From JAGQOZ01 sp041399205 (GTDB lineage Bacteria; Planctomycetota; Planctomycetia; Pirellulales; Pirellulaceae), in assembly GCA_041399205.1 (NCBI GenBank), contig JAWKTK010000039.1, forward strand, positions 1 to 38,745: a stretch of 38,745 nucleotides of DNA, read 5' to 3'. Numbering within the stretch: position 1 is the first letter of the stretch; every line of letters starts with the position of its first letter. The notes under the pieces were generated by a model. It was not told where the DNA came from. It saw only the letters and a list, made by a program, of their open reading frames with translations, and made no database searches. A program made the position numbers and the translations under genes. This document shows positions 25,706 to 34,234 of this stretch, piece after piece.

Positions 25706-26961
25706 ATGGAACTCTCGACATTCTTTGCTTACGGTGGCATGGCGATGGTAGCGTTAGTTACGGCACAATTGGGCGCCGGAGTTTTACGGACGGTTGCCGA
25801 TGCATTTGTGGCCTACCAGCGCCGACATCGTGATTTGGAGCTGTTGGACGCGAGAATTCTGGTAACCAAGCGTGAAATTGCGGTGCGGCAATCCAGTGAA
25901 AAGGCGTGGGAAGGGCTGCGGAAATTCCGAGTTCGATGGAAGGTGGCCGAATGCCAAGGCATTCATTCGTTATATTTGGTGCCACACGACGGCCGGCCGC
26001 TACCACCATTTCGGCCTGGTCAGTATTTGACGCTCTCAGTTCGATTGCCCGGCGATGACCGCCCGACGATTCGGTGTTATTCGCTGTCAGATTCGCCCAA
26101 ATCGGACTACTATCGGCTTAGCGTAAAAAAGCGACACCTCCGCCGGACTCGCCGGATGCTCCATCGGGCAAAGTCAGTTCGTATGTGAATGACCTGGTTT
26201 GCGAATCGGATATTTTAGATGTCAAAGCGCCTTCCGGGACGTTCTATTTGCATACGGACAAGGAGACTCCGGTGGTTCTGTTAGCGGGAGGCGTGGGGAT
26301 CACTCCGGTCTTGAGTATGCTGAACTACTTGGTGGATGTGGGTTCGAATCGCCAAGTCTATTTCTTTTTGGGGGTCCGAAACGGTCTGGATCATCCGTTT
26401 CGTCAGCATCTGAGCGAAATTGCTAGAACCCAAGACAACGTTCGGATTGTTACCTGCTATTCGCAACCTCGGTCGAATGACCAGCAAGGTCGCGATTATG
26501 ACGTGCAGGGCCGAGTGACCGTGGATTTGGTCAAGCAGTATTTGGGCGTTAGTAACTACGATTTCTATATGTGCGGGCCTCCGGCGTTTTTGGAATCGCT
26601 GGTGACTGGGCTAAAAGCGTGGGGCGTTCCGAAAACGTCGATCCATCAAGAGGCGTTTGGCCCTAGGCGAACAGCGAAACGTGACGCAGTGCCAGTGGCA
26701 GGTCAAAAATCCGAGGTGCAATTTTCCAAATCGAATCGCGTGGCAACCTGGGACGGAAGTCTTGCCAACCTGTTGGACCTGGCTGATGCCGCTCAGATTC
26801 CAATCGATTCCGGGTGTCGCGCCGGGAACTGCGGAACGTGCTTGACCGCCATTAAATCGGGTTCGGTCAAGTATTTGCAAGCTCCGGGTTGTGACGTTGA
26901 TGACGGTTGTTGCCTGCCCTGTATTGCTTCGCCAGATGGATCAGTGGTATTAGACGCGTAG
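25706..26961 (+). CDS. FAD/NAD(P)-binding 2Fe-2S oxidoreductase, split by a -1 frame change
   Basis: An N-terminal hydrophobic helix (FFAYGGMAMVALVTAQLGAG) precedes the FAD domain, with RPGQYLTLSV and the FAD-binding RCYSLSD. The NAD(P) domain (VVLLAGGVGITPVLSML, MCGPPAFL) and a plant-type 2Fe-2S domain (GCRAGNCGTC and a later Cys) follow, as in the flavohemoglobin/phenol hydroxylase reductase family. The two halves lie in different frames: the first stops at 26186-26188. The join is at GTA AAA AAG (26122-26130); a shift to -1 gives VKKATPPPDSPDAPSGKV and continues to 26961, for ~418 residues in all. A missing A in the run or programmed -1 frameshifting are the two readings. It would feed electrons from NAD(P)H to the cluster. 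Confidence 0.85.
26124..26130 (+). promoter_or_regulatory. dnaX-like slippery heptamer A AAA AAG
   Basis: The zero frame reads GTA AAA AAG, placing A-AAA-AAG in exactly the phase used for -1 frameshifting in dnaX. The -1 frame is the one needed for the C-terminal half of the reductase. No clear downstream stem-loop was seen, and a homopolymer error of one A would look the same. Confidence 0.45.
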
Positions 26962-27036
26962 CAGTCGTGTTCTGAGAGCTATGTTTGGGAAAGTTCCGTT
27001 TTCCATCATAATAGTTTTCTACGAGCGTCTTTTGTC

Positions 27037-28053
27037 ATGTCTGGTTCTATTCGGTCCGTAATTTTTCTTGCTTCGTTCTTGATTTGTTGGACGTGTTGTG
27101 AAACGACGTGTCATAGTGAAGTCAATTCGGAGTTGGCGAACGATCCACACAAGGTAGTGGGCGCCGAAAACTGTTCCAAGTGTCACCAAAACGAATTGAA
27201 CGTCTGGAAGCAGACGCCTCATTTTCACACGTTTGACACATTGCATCGCAAGCCGGAAGCGCAGCAGATTGCAGAACGAATGGGGATTCGTTCTATCAAA
27301 CGCGATGAAACTTGCATGCAGTGCCACTACACTGCGCAGCAAGACGGTAGTCGTTCCAAGTTGATTTCGGGGGTATCGTGTGAATCGTGTCATGGCGCGG
27401 CCAAGGACTGGTTGACCATTCACAATGATTACGGCGGCCCCGATGTGACCAAAGAAATGGAGTCGGACGCACATCGGCGCAAACGCCGCCTGACCAGCAT
27501 GAAGAACGGCATGCGGAATCCGACAAATCTGTACCTGGTTGCCAGAAGCTGCCTGAACTGCCACACCACTCCCATGGAGAAATTGGTCAATGTCGGTGGT
27601 CACCCGGCAGGCAGCCAGTCGTTTGAACTGGTGTCTTGGTCGCAAGGGATGGTGCGTCACAATTTTGTGCGTTCCAACGGGACGACCAATAACACGTCCG
27701 ATTCGGCGCGACTGCGTCAAATGTTTGTTGTAGGAGTGATGGCAGACTTGGAATACAGTTTACGAGCTACAGCGCAGGCGACGGAGAAAGCGAAATTCGG
27801 TATTGCGAATGCAGAACGTGCCAACCGTGCTCGCTTGCTACTGCTATCACTGCAAGAACGTCTAAACGATCCGCATATTCAGCAAGCGTTGGACGCTATC
27901 AAAGTGGTTCGCTTAACGCCGAACAACCGAGAAGTGCTGGAGCAAGTGGCGGATCAAGTGGGTTCCGCCGCGTTCATATTCGCGCAGAAGTCCGATGGTG
28001 CTACACTTGCCGCCATTGACGACTTAATTCCACCACCATCGCAATACAAGTAG
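27037..28053 (+). CDS. Periplasmic tetraheme cytochrome c, cytochrome c554-like
   Basis: 338 residues with an N-terminal signal/anchor (SVIFLASFLICWTCC). Four CxxCH heme motifs: CSKCH at 46-50, CMQCH at 93-97, CESCH at 115-119 and CLNCH at 172-176. The spacing and the conserved HxxxxDxL (HFHTFDTLHRKPEA) resemble cytochrome c554-family proteins that carry electrons in the periplasm. The last ~100 residues are helical and Ala/Gln-rich without hemes. It follows the reductase on the same strand and precedes the cNMP/Fe-S gene, so it is probably a shuttle within this chain (inference). Confidence 0.88.
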   Translation: MSGSIRSVIFLASFLICWTCCETTCHSEVNSELANDPHKVVGAENCSKCHQNELNVWKQTPHFHTFDTLHRKPEAQQIAERMGIRSIKRDETCMQCHYTAQQDGSRSKLISGVSCESCHGAAKDWLTIHNDYGGPDVTKEMESDAHRRKRRLTSMKNGMRNPTNLYLVARSCLNCHTTPMEKLVNVGGHPAGSQSFELVSWSQGMVRHNFVRSNGTTNNTSDSARLRQMFVVGVMADLEYSLRATAQATEKAKFGIANAERANRARLLLLSLQERLNDPHIQQALDAIKVVRLTPNNREVLEQVADQVGSAAFIFAQKSDGATLAAIDDLIPPPSQYK

Positions 28054-28151
28054 CGTCCACCTACGCTCATGGAGGAGGTAGGTATCCATGTTGCACAAAG
28101 GAGTGTCGATCACCCGGCCCCTGTTGCTGGGACGTGCCGTTCGGACAAGAT

Positions 28152-29831
28152 ATGTCCGACCAGGACGTTGATCGTTTGTTGCAAACGCCGCCATTCAGCC
28201 AAATGAATGGGAATGCGTTTCCAATCAGCTGTTCGTTGCCTGATATTCTGCGCAACGATACTCGTATCAACCGCTATCAAGTGGGCGATCTGGTTGTGCG
28301 CGAAGGCGATTATGGTGACAGTGCGTTCTTGGTGTTGCGAGGTTCCGTGCGAGTGACATTGGAGTCGCTCTCGGCCGAAGCGTTGGGCCGAACCGAACCT
28401 GGCCGTAGCAACTGGTATCGCACGCTTTCGCAGATGTGGAAACAGTATCGGTATCCAGAGGTTCGCCACTATTCGCGAACGGACCGTTCATCGTCTATGG
28501 TGGGATCGCGAATGCAGGGCGATTCCCAACGCGTCTTTTTGCAAGACGTGCCAGGCGTCCTGAATGAATTCCAGACGGTGTCATTAGCGACGGGCGAGTT
28601 CTTTGGTGAACTCGCCGCGCTGACTCGATCTCAACGATCTGCCACCGTGTTTGCTGATTCGGATGACACGGAATTGCTGGAGATTCGCTGGCAGGGTCTT
28701 CGCGATATCATGAAGCGAGATCATTCGCTGCGAGACCACATTCACCAACAATATCGCGAAAACAGCCTGCTGTCGCATCTCCGCGAAACGCCCTTTCTGA
28801 GTCAGTTGCCGGATGAAGCGTTGCAAGAGATTGTGCGCGAAACTAGTTTTGAATCATTTGGTTCGTTCGAATGGCAGCGGCCTTTCAAAAGCGAATTGCT
28901 TGATGCCGATCCGGCGGAACGTATCCTGGCGGAACCGGTTATCGCGCAAGAAGGTCATTACCACAACGGCTTGATCTTGATTCGTGCCGGGTTCGCGAGG
29001 CTTAGTCGCAAGCGAGGCAGCGGCCACCAAACCGAAGCTTATCTGGGAAAAGGGCAGGCGTTTGGCTTGGAAGAACTCGCATACAATTGGTCCGAACACG
29101 ACCAGATTTCGCTGCAGCGATCATTGCGAGCCGTAGGTTATGTGGACATCCTGCGCATTCCAACCAGTTTGGTCGAACAGCACGTGTTGCCCACACTGGA
29201 TGACGTTCAACTGGAATCGATGCGGCAGCAAGTCAAAGGTTGGCAAGATGCTGCCAAAGCGGTTGCATCAGATCGTATTACCGCAACTGAAGCAAACGAT
29301 ACGGCCATGTTAGAGTTTGTGGTAGACCAGCGATTGATGAATGGTACGCAAACCATGATCATCAATTTGGACCGCTGCACTCGCTGTGATGACTGTGTCC
29401 GAGCGTGTGCGGCAACGCACGAGAACAATCCTCGATTCGTACGCCACGGCAAGATTTTTGACAGACACATGTTTGCTAACGCCTGCATGCACTGCGTCGA
29501 TCCGGTGTGCATGATCGGTTGTCCCACGGGCGCCATCGGTCGCGACGTCGATTCGGGGACGGTGACCATTAACGATTCGACGTGCATTGGTTGTGCGACG
29601 TGTGCCAACAGTTGTCCCTACGACAATATTCGCATGGTCGGCATTCGCGATGATGACGGTGCGTTCATTCTAGATTCAGACCAAGCTCATCCGATTGTCA
29701 AAGCCACTAAGTGCGATCTGTGTGTTGACAGATTGGGTGGACCTGCGTGCGAACGTGCGTGTCCACACGACGCGCTGATTCGGATTGATGTAGAGCAAAC
29801 CGATTTCCTTCGTCAATGGCTTTCTAGATAA
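28152..29831 (+). CDS. Cyclic-nucleotide-binding domains fused to a 4 x [4Fe-4S] ferredoxin
   Basis: 559 residues. A first CNB-like domain (YQVGDLVVREGDYGDSAFLV, then a long insertion, then GEFFGELAALTRSQRSATVF) is followed by a more diverged second one (PVIAQEGHYHNGLILIRAGF). From residue ~407 come four Cys clusters as in NrfC/HybA/DmsB-type subunits: CTRCDDCVRAC, CMHCVDPVCMIGC, CIGCATCANSC and CDLCVDRLGGPACERAC. Such subunits move electrons within membrane enzymes; a CNB head would let cAMP/cGMP gate them. Start at ATG 28152; GTG 28134 is in frame. Lies 13 bases before the membrane gene. The combination with a cyclase gene next door is the reason to call this a cNMP-linked redox cluster. 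Confidence 0.88.
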   Translation: MSDQDVDRLLQTPPFSQMNGNAFPISCSLPDILRNDTRINRYQVGDLVVREGDYGDSAFLVLRGSVRVTLESLSAEALGRTEPGRSNWYRTLSQMWKQYRYPEVRHYSRTDRSSSMVGSRMQGDSQRVFLQDVPGVLNEFQTVSLATGEFFGELAALTRSQRSATVFADSDDTELLEIRWQGLRDIMKRDHSLRDHIHQQYRENSLLSHLRETPFLSQLPDEALQEIVRETSFESFGSFEWQRPFKSELLDADPAERILAEPVIAQEGHYHNGLILIRAGFARLSRKRGSGHQTEAYLGKGQAFGLEELAYNWSEHDQISLQRSLRAVGYVDILRIPTSLVEQHVLPTLDDVQLESMRQQVKGWQDAAKAVASDRITATEANDTAMLEFVVDQRLMNGTQTMIINLDRCTRCDDCVRACAATHENNPRFVRHGKIFDRHMFANACMHCVDPVCMIGCPTGAIGRDVDSGTVTINDSTCIGCATCANSCPYDNIRMVGIRDDDGAFILDSDQAHPIVKATKCDLCVDRLGGPACERACPHDALIRIDVEQTDFLRQWLSR

Positions 29832-29844
29832 CGAATTCGAATTC

Positions 29845-30453
29845 ATGAACGGACTCATAACCACGTTTTTTCGTCGCCGGATCACTAACGGATTGTTCGC
29901 GACGCTGGTGGCCCTGTCGCTGCTTTTTCTGCTGGAATCACAACGTCAACGTTTGAAGTATGATTCGTTTACCAGCGGCTATTTGCTGATTGCAGCGGTC
30001 TTGTTCTTGGCTGCCTATAATCTTCGGAAGAAGCTTTCGTTCTTGCCGCTGGGGAAATCGTCTACCTGGTTGCAAATCCATATCTACGTGGCGTACGTGG
30101 CAATCGTCATCTTCTTGGCACACGTTGGATTTCGATTTCCCAACGGCCAATTGGAATCGTTACTGGCAATCCTGTTTAGCGGCACCGCTGTCAGCGGAAT
30201 TTATGGGTTGTACATAACGCGAGTGTACCCCAAGCGGCTGAGCAATCTGAGCGAAGAGTTTGTATTTGAACGTATTCCAGCGTTTCAGTATCAGATCAGA
30301 AAACAAGCCTCTTCGTTAGCGGTTGCATCCATGGAGCAAGTCCAAGAAACGACACTGGCTGAGTTTTATTCGAACCGATTGAGCAATTTCTTTGAACAGC
30401 AACGAAGTGTCCTGTACCGACTGTTTCCCGGCAGTCGTCGTCGAAAAAGCTAA
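29845..30453 (+). CDS. Membrane protein, possible b-heme or electron-transfer subunit (N-part)
   Basis: 202 residues with four hydrophobic segments in the first ~130 (GLFATLVALSLLFLLES; GYLLIAAVLFLAAYNL; IHIYVAYVAIVIFLAHVGF; LLAILFSGTAVSGIYGLYI). His residues in IHIY and LAHVG lie in one segment and could ligand a heme (inference). The tail is soluble and helical. It follows the Fe-S gene by 13 bases, and its TAA overlaps the next ATG (TAATG). The next 75-residue protein also has a membrane segment with His, so the two may be halves of one subunit or one frameshifted gene. Confidence 0.75.
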   Translation: MNGLITTFFRRRITNGLFATLVALSLLFLLESQRQRLKYDSFTSGYLLIAAVLFLAAYNLRKKLSFLPLGKSSTWLQIHIYVAYVAIVIFLAHVGFRFPNGQLESLLAILFSGTAVSGIYGLYITRVYPKRLSNLSEEFVFERIPAFQYQIRKQASSLAVASMEQVQETTLAEFYSNRLSNFFEQQRSVLYRLFPGSRRRKS

Positions 30454-30680
30454 TGGCAGAACTGTCCAGCCTGCAACGATATCTGTCGAACGAAGAACGC
30501 CGCATCAGCGACCAATTCTTCCGTTTGATTCGAAAGAAAGACGACTTAGACTACCATTGGGCGTTGCAGGGAAAGCTCAAGCTGTGGCTGTTCGCTCATA
30601 TCGGCTTGACCTATTCGTTGGTGTTGGTCGCTATCTATCATGCGGTCATGGCGCACGCGTTTCACGGAGGATTACGATGA
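30453..30680 (+). CDS. Small membrane protein, possible C-part of the heme/electron subunit
   Basis: 75 residues. One long hydrophobic segment (KLWLFAHIGLTYSLVLVAIY followed by HAVMAHAFHGG) carries several His residues spaced for heme binding. It starts within the previous stop (TAATG) and its stop overlaps the decaheme gene by 4 bases (ATGA), so it is coupled on both sides. A single missing base between the two reading frames would make it one protein of ~277 residues with the 29845 product. Confidence 0.7.
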   Translation: MAELSSLQRYLSNEERRISDQFFRLIRKKDDLDYHWALQGKLKLWLFAHIGLTYSLVLVAIYHAVMAHAFHGGLR

Positions 30681-32725
30681 ACCGAGGACGTTTGCAAGGC
30701 GAGCCGCAATCGCAATACGATCGTCCAAACCAACCGTGGGTCTGCGGCCACGCGGCGGAAGGAAATCCGTGTCCGCTGGGACCGAATGGTCGTGGCGTTT
30801 GCCGAGTACCCGATGATTGCTCGCCGGTCTTGGTGAACGAACGTTGGACGTGTAATCGCAGTGCCATCCTTGGTGGCACCTGTGATCAAGGGCCGACGCC
30901 TGAGGGAAAATGTTGTTGTCGTCGCGAACCGTGCCAACCCAAGCGAACGTTGCGCAGTCAGCGACGTCGATTCATCTTCGGCTGCTTTGCCTTAACCTTG
31001 GGCGTTTTGTGTATTATCACATCGACACAAATGCGCACCACGGCGCTTGCTCCTGGCCCGCTGTCGGCCAATCACGCCCAGCTGTTGAACGGTGCCAAGA
31101 GCGAAGAAAAATGCGCCGCGTGCCACCAAGCGGGCACCGTACACTTCGTCGACTGGATGGTGGATACCGTTACCAATGGCGGTCACCTGAACGAATCGCA
31201 ACACCAACGCTGCCTGAAATGTCATGACAAATCGATTCCTACGGAGTTTGCCTTGCGTCCTCATTCGGTCGCCCCGTCTGAATTGGACATCTTGACTCGG
31301 CTGGCTGCCAGTGATTCGAAAAAAAATCCCTTCCAAAAAGTCTCCACCAACCAATCGCACAATATTTCGGAGCTCGCCTGTGCTCAGTGCCACAAGGAAC
31401 ATCACGGCGCCCACCACAACTTGGCCGCGCTGACCGACAAGCAGTGTCAAACGTGTCACCTAAAGTCGTTTGACAGTTTTGCGGATGACCATCCCCAGTT
31501 TCGCAATTGGCCGTATCGTCATGGAAACCGTCTTCGGTTTGATCACATGACACACGCCGGAAAGCACTTTTCAAAAGAGGACAAGGAGTTTCGCTGCAAC
31601 GACTGTCATACGGTGTCCGAGTCTGGTGCGATGCTGCTGGTGGACGGGTATTCTCAGTGTCATTCCTGTCACGGGAGCAAGATTGAATCTAGCCTCGCGT
31701 CCGGTGTCGTGTTCTTTGGCTATCCGACCATCGAATCCTCGTTGGTGTCCCAGGCGTCGGCGCCGAAGCAATGGCCCAAGGATGCGCAATTTGACTTTGA
31801 CGGCGAAGTTTCAGACTTTATGAAATTGCTGTTGGCCAGTGACCCAGCAGCTCATTTCATGTTGCGAAAATTCGGACCTGGTTATTCGCTGACCGACGTC
31901 GATCCGGACGATCCACAAGATGTGGAAACGGCAAAGCGACTTGTATCCGCGATGCAGGCATTCAGTAACGAATTGGCGTTGCAGGGCAGTCAAGCGATTC
32001 AAAACCGACTGCGCCAATTGTCTGCGACGGTGAATGAGCAAACGATCCAGGCGTTTTCTGGCAGTTTGGATGGCCAACGTTGGGACCAAATTAGACAACG
32101 TTGGTTCGGCGGACAGCCAGCGGAGAATCACAGAGCGTCACCAACGTCCCGGTGGAGTGCCAATGATACTGCATTCCAATTGTTGTATTCAGCAGAAGGG
32201 CATGGCGACCCAGTACTGCAGGCTTGGTATGAAATCTTAATGCGAACCACGGAGTCGGCCGATGCCGACGTCCGAAGCTTGTCCCAGTATCTGTTCGAAC
32301 AGTGGAGTAGTCCGACAGCGCCGGGCCAATGTGCGTCATGCCACGACGTGCGGCACAAAGAAATTGTATGGCACAATGCGAAAAGCAATCGGACGGAGTT
32401 CTCCAAATCGTTTACTCGATTTAATCACCAACAGCACTTGATTCAGCCGCAGTTACGCGACTGCCGTTATTGCCATCAACTAGATCGCTCGGCCAGACCA
32501 ACGTCGGCGGAAGTATCGAGTGATCGGCATTCCAGTGGTTTTGTGTTTATCAGCAAAACCCAGTGCTCGGACTGCCACACCAAGCAGGCTGCGTCCAGTT
32601 CCTGTACCACATGCCATCGATACCATGTGGATTTGCCAGTGGGTGACGCGCAGCGGATCGTGGACATTCGAAGGGAATGGAATACCAAGGTGCTGGCTGC
32701 GGGCGACAACGCGACGACGCGTTAA
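30677..32725 (+). CDS. Membrane-anchored decaheme cytochrome c with Cys-rich cytoplasmic head
   Basis: 682 residues from ATG 30677; the longer frame from 30392 would overlap two genes. Residues 1-~90 contain many Cys (WVCGHAAEGNPCPLGPNGRG, then GVC, DDC, WTC, GTC, KCCC, EPC) ahead of the TM helix (RRFIFGCFALTLGVLCIITS). That puts the Cys-rich head in the cytoplasm and ten CxxCH sites in the periplasm: CAACH, CLKCH, CAQCH, CQTCH, CNDCH, CHSCH, then CASCH, CRYCH, CSDCH, CTTCH after a heme-free ~220-residue insert. The head may hold Fe-S or Zn and link the Fe-S protein to the hemes. Last gene of the cluster; the broken kinase gene ends 2 bases beyond. Confidence 0.88.
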   Translation: MNRGRLQGEPQSQYDRPNQPWVCGHAAEGNPCPLGPNGRGVCRVPDDCSPVLVNERWTCNRSAILGGTCDQGPTPEGKCCCRREPCQPKRTLRSQRRRFIFGCFALTLGVLCIITSTQMRTTALAPGPLSANHAQLLNGAKSEEKCAACHQAGTVHFVDWMVDTVTNGGHLNESQHQRCLKCHDKSIPTEFALRPHSVAPSELDILTRLAASDSKKNPFQKVSTNQSHNISELACAQCHKEHHGAHHNLAALTDKQCQTCHLKSFDSFADDHPQFRNWPYRHGNRLRFDHMTHAGKHFSKEDKEFRCNDCHTVSESGAMLLVDGYSQCHSCHGSKIESSLASGVVFFGYPTIESSLVSQASAPKQWPKDAQFDFDGEVSDFMKLLLASDPAAHFMLRKFGPGYSLTDVDPDDPQDVETAKRLVSAMQAFSNELALQGSQAIQNRLRQLSATVNEQTIQAFSGSLDGQRWDQIRQRWFGGQPAENHRASPTSRWSANDTAFQLLYSAEGHGDPVLQAWYEILMRTTESADADVRSLSQYLFEQWSSPTAPGQCASCHDVRHKEIVWHNAKSNRTEFSKSFTRFNHQQHLIQPQLRDCRYCHQLDRSARPTSAEVSSDRHSSGFVFISKTQCSDCHTKQAASSSCTTCHRYHVDLPVGDAQRIVDIRREWNTKVLAAGDNATTR

Positions 32726-32727
32726 AC

Positions 32728-34075
32728 TCAAACAGACACAGACGGTTTGTCTTCGGTCCATTCAGGCACGATGATTTCGACAACACCGCCCCATTTGGCC
32801 GACGGTTCGACTGGCTGTAGCAAAATACGGCCTTGCATTGAACGCACCACTTCGTCCGCCACTGAAAGTCCGCGCCCTGAGAATTAGGCTGTGTGGTAAA
32901 TCCGAGTTCCAGTGGCGTTGCCGGGCTTCCTTCGAGAAGCCTTTCCCGTGATCTTTTACCGTGACACAAAAGTAGGCAATTTCGTTGGGACGCCTTAGGC
33001 CTCGACGCATTGCCAATTCATTGTCACAGCGAATCAGTTCCAATTCCAAAGGCCGCCGGTCCGTTGCGCCTTGTGCCTGATGTGCATTGACCAACAGATT
33101 CAAGATGCTGTAAACGAAACTAGATCGCGAACCATTTGCAAGAATCGGATCTGCTGCCAACACATCCGCGCGAAACTCCACCGCCGCTCCCGTGAAAATC
33201 AGACACAATTCGCACGCCTCCAACAACGCTTCTCGAACCGCAAAACGCTGCAAGGGACTATCGGATCGTAGAATAGCCGCCGCGACCGCTCGGTTCATTT
33301 CCGTAATCACCGAAACCGCATCCGTCATGTTGTCGATGCCTTTCTTGACTTCGTCATCATTACCCAAGACGGAGTTCAAAAAAAGACATTGCCACTGATA
33401 CCTGAAAAGCGATTGTTCAGCATATGGACAAAGACACGTGCGGCCAGCGGCAAGTGTTCGCGAAATCGGCTGATCGTCCATGCACTCACTTGCTGGGCAA
33501 TGCGAGTTTCCACGGCATCATGCAAGGCAATCTGAAAGGCAAATTCTAACGCGGCTGCCAATCGGTCACGGACTTCCAACGCCCAGTTGGCATCGGGATC
33601 CCGCCAAGCCACCAAGATCGCCTTGCAGCGGCAATGCTCGCGCGAAGTCGACATTTTGGAAACAATCTGAAACGAATTTGCATCAAATGGACGCGACGAC
33701 GATCCGCTAAACGCGCGTTGCAGCAAAGCAGGAACGGGCGTCTCTGGGGCCGAAAGAACCACCGTCGACTTGGTTGAATGATCCACGGATTCCAACCAAT
33801 CGCTCAAGTCTTCGCATTCGCGTGGAGTTAACGCTTCTTGGACTTGCGTCGGGAGACGCGGAAAAGCGTATGGCAAACTGTGGTGATTCGTCCGTGGCAG
33901 TCGTTTCGCATCGAGTGCTGTTGGTCAGAACAAGACTCCAATCTTGCACCGCGCCCAACGGTAACAAGACACGCAGTGAACTTCGCATCCTTCGCTCTAA
34001 CAGTGACAGAAGTATGTCAGGGTAGTAACGAGCATAGAAGTCAATGATAGAATCGAAATTGGCATCAGGAATCAA
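32728..34075 (-). pseudogene. Sensor histidine kinase, at least four frame breaks
   Basis: Fragments join into one kinase: an H-box-like HMLNNRFSGI, N-box NLLVNAHQA, G1 DHGKGF and G2 GRGLSVADEVVRSM, ending IIVPEWTEDKPSVSV at 32728-32730. Breaks: near 33930; in a run of seven T (A on the given strand, near 33380), where eight T would give NVFFLNSVLGNDDE; near 32915 (CAC then CTG GAA); and at GGG near 32880, where one more G gives SQGRGLSVAD. The pattern of single losses in short runs may be error or decay. The enzyme would have autophosphorylated on His and passed the phosphate to a response regulator, none of which is nearby. Its position suggests it once sensed the state of the redox cluster. 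Confidence 0.8.
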
Positions 34076-34234
34076 GGAGCCGTCCTGTTCTGATTAATTC
34101 GCGTTGGCCAAGCACGTCCCTCGTCGCTTGATTTCCTCTTCGTGAGACAACACGTTGTCAGTGAGGTGGGATGATAAAACAGAACCACACAAACGTGAAT
34201 TCCACGTGGGAAGATTATGCCATACCAAGACGAA

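Noticed and set aside
30392..30676. Longer N-terminus for the decaheme cytochrome
   Set aside because: The frame is open to 30392, but it would overlap two genes in other frames, and the 4-base ATGA junction at 30677 is the natural start.
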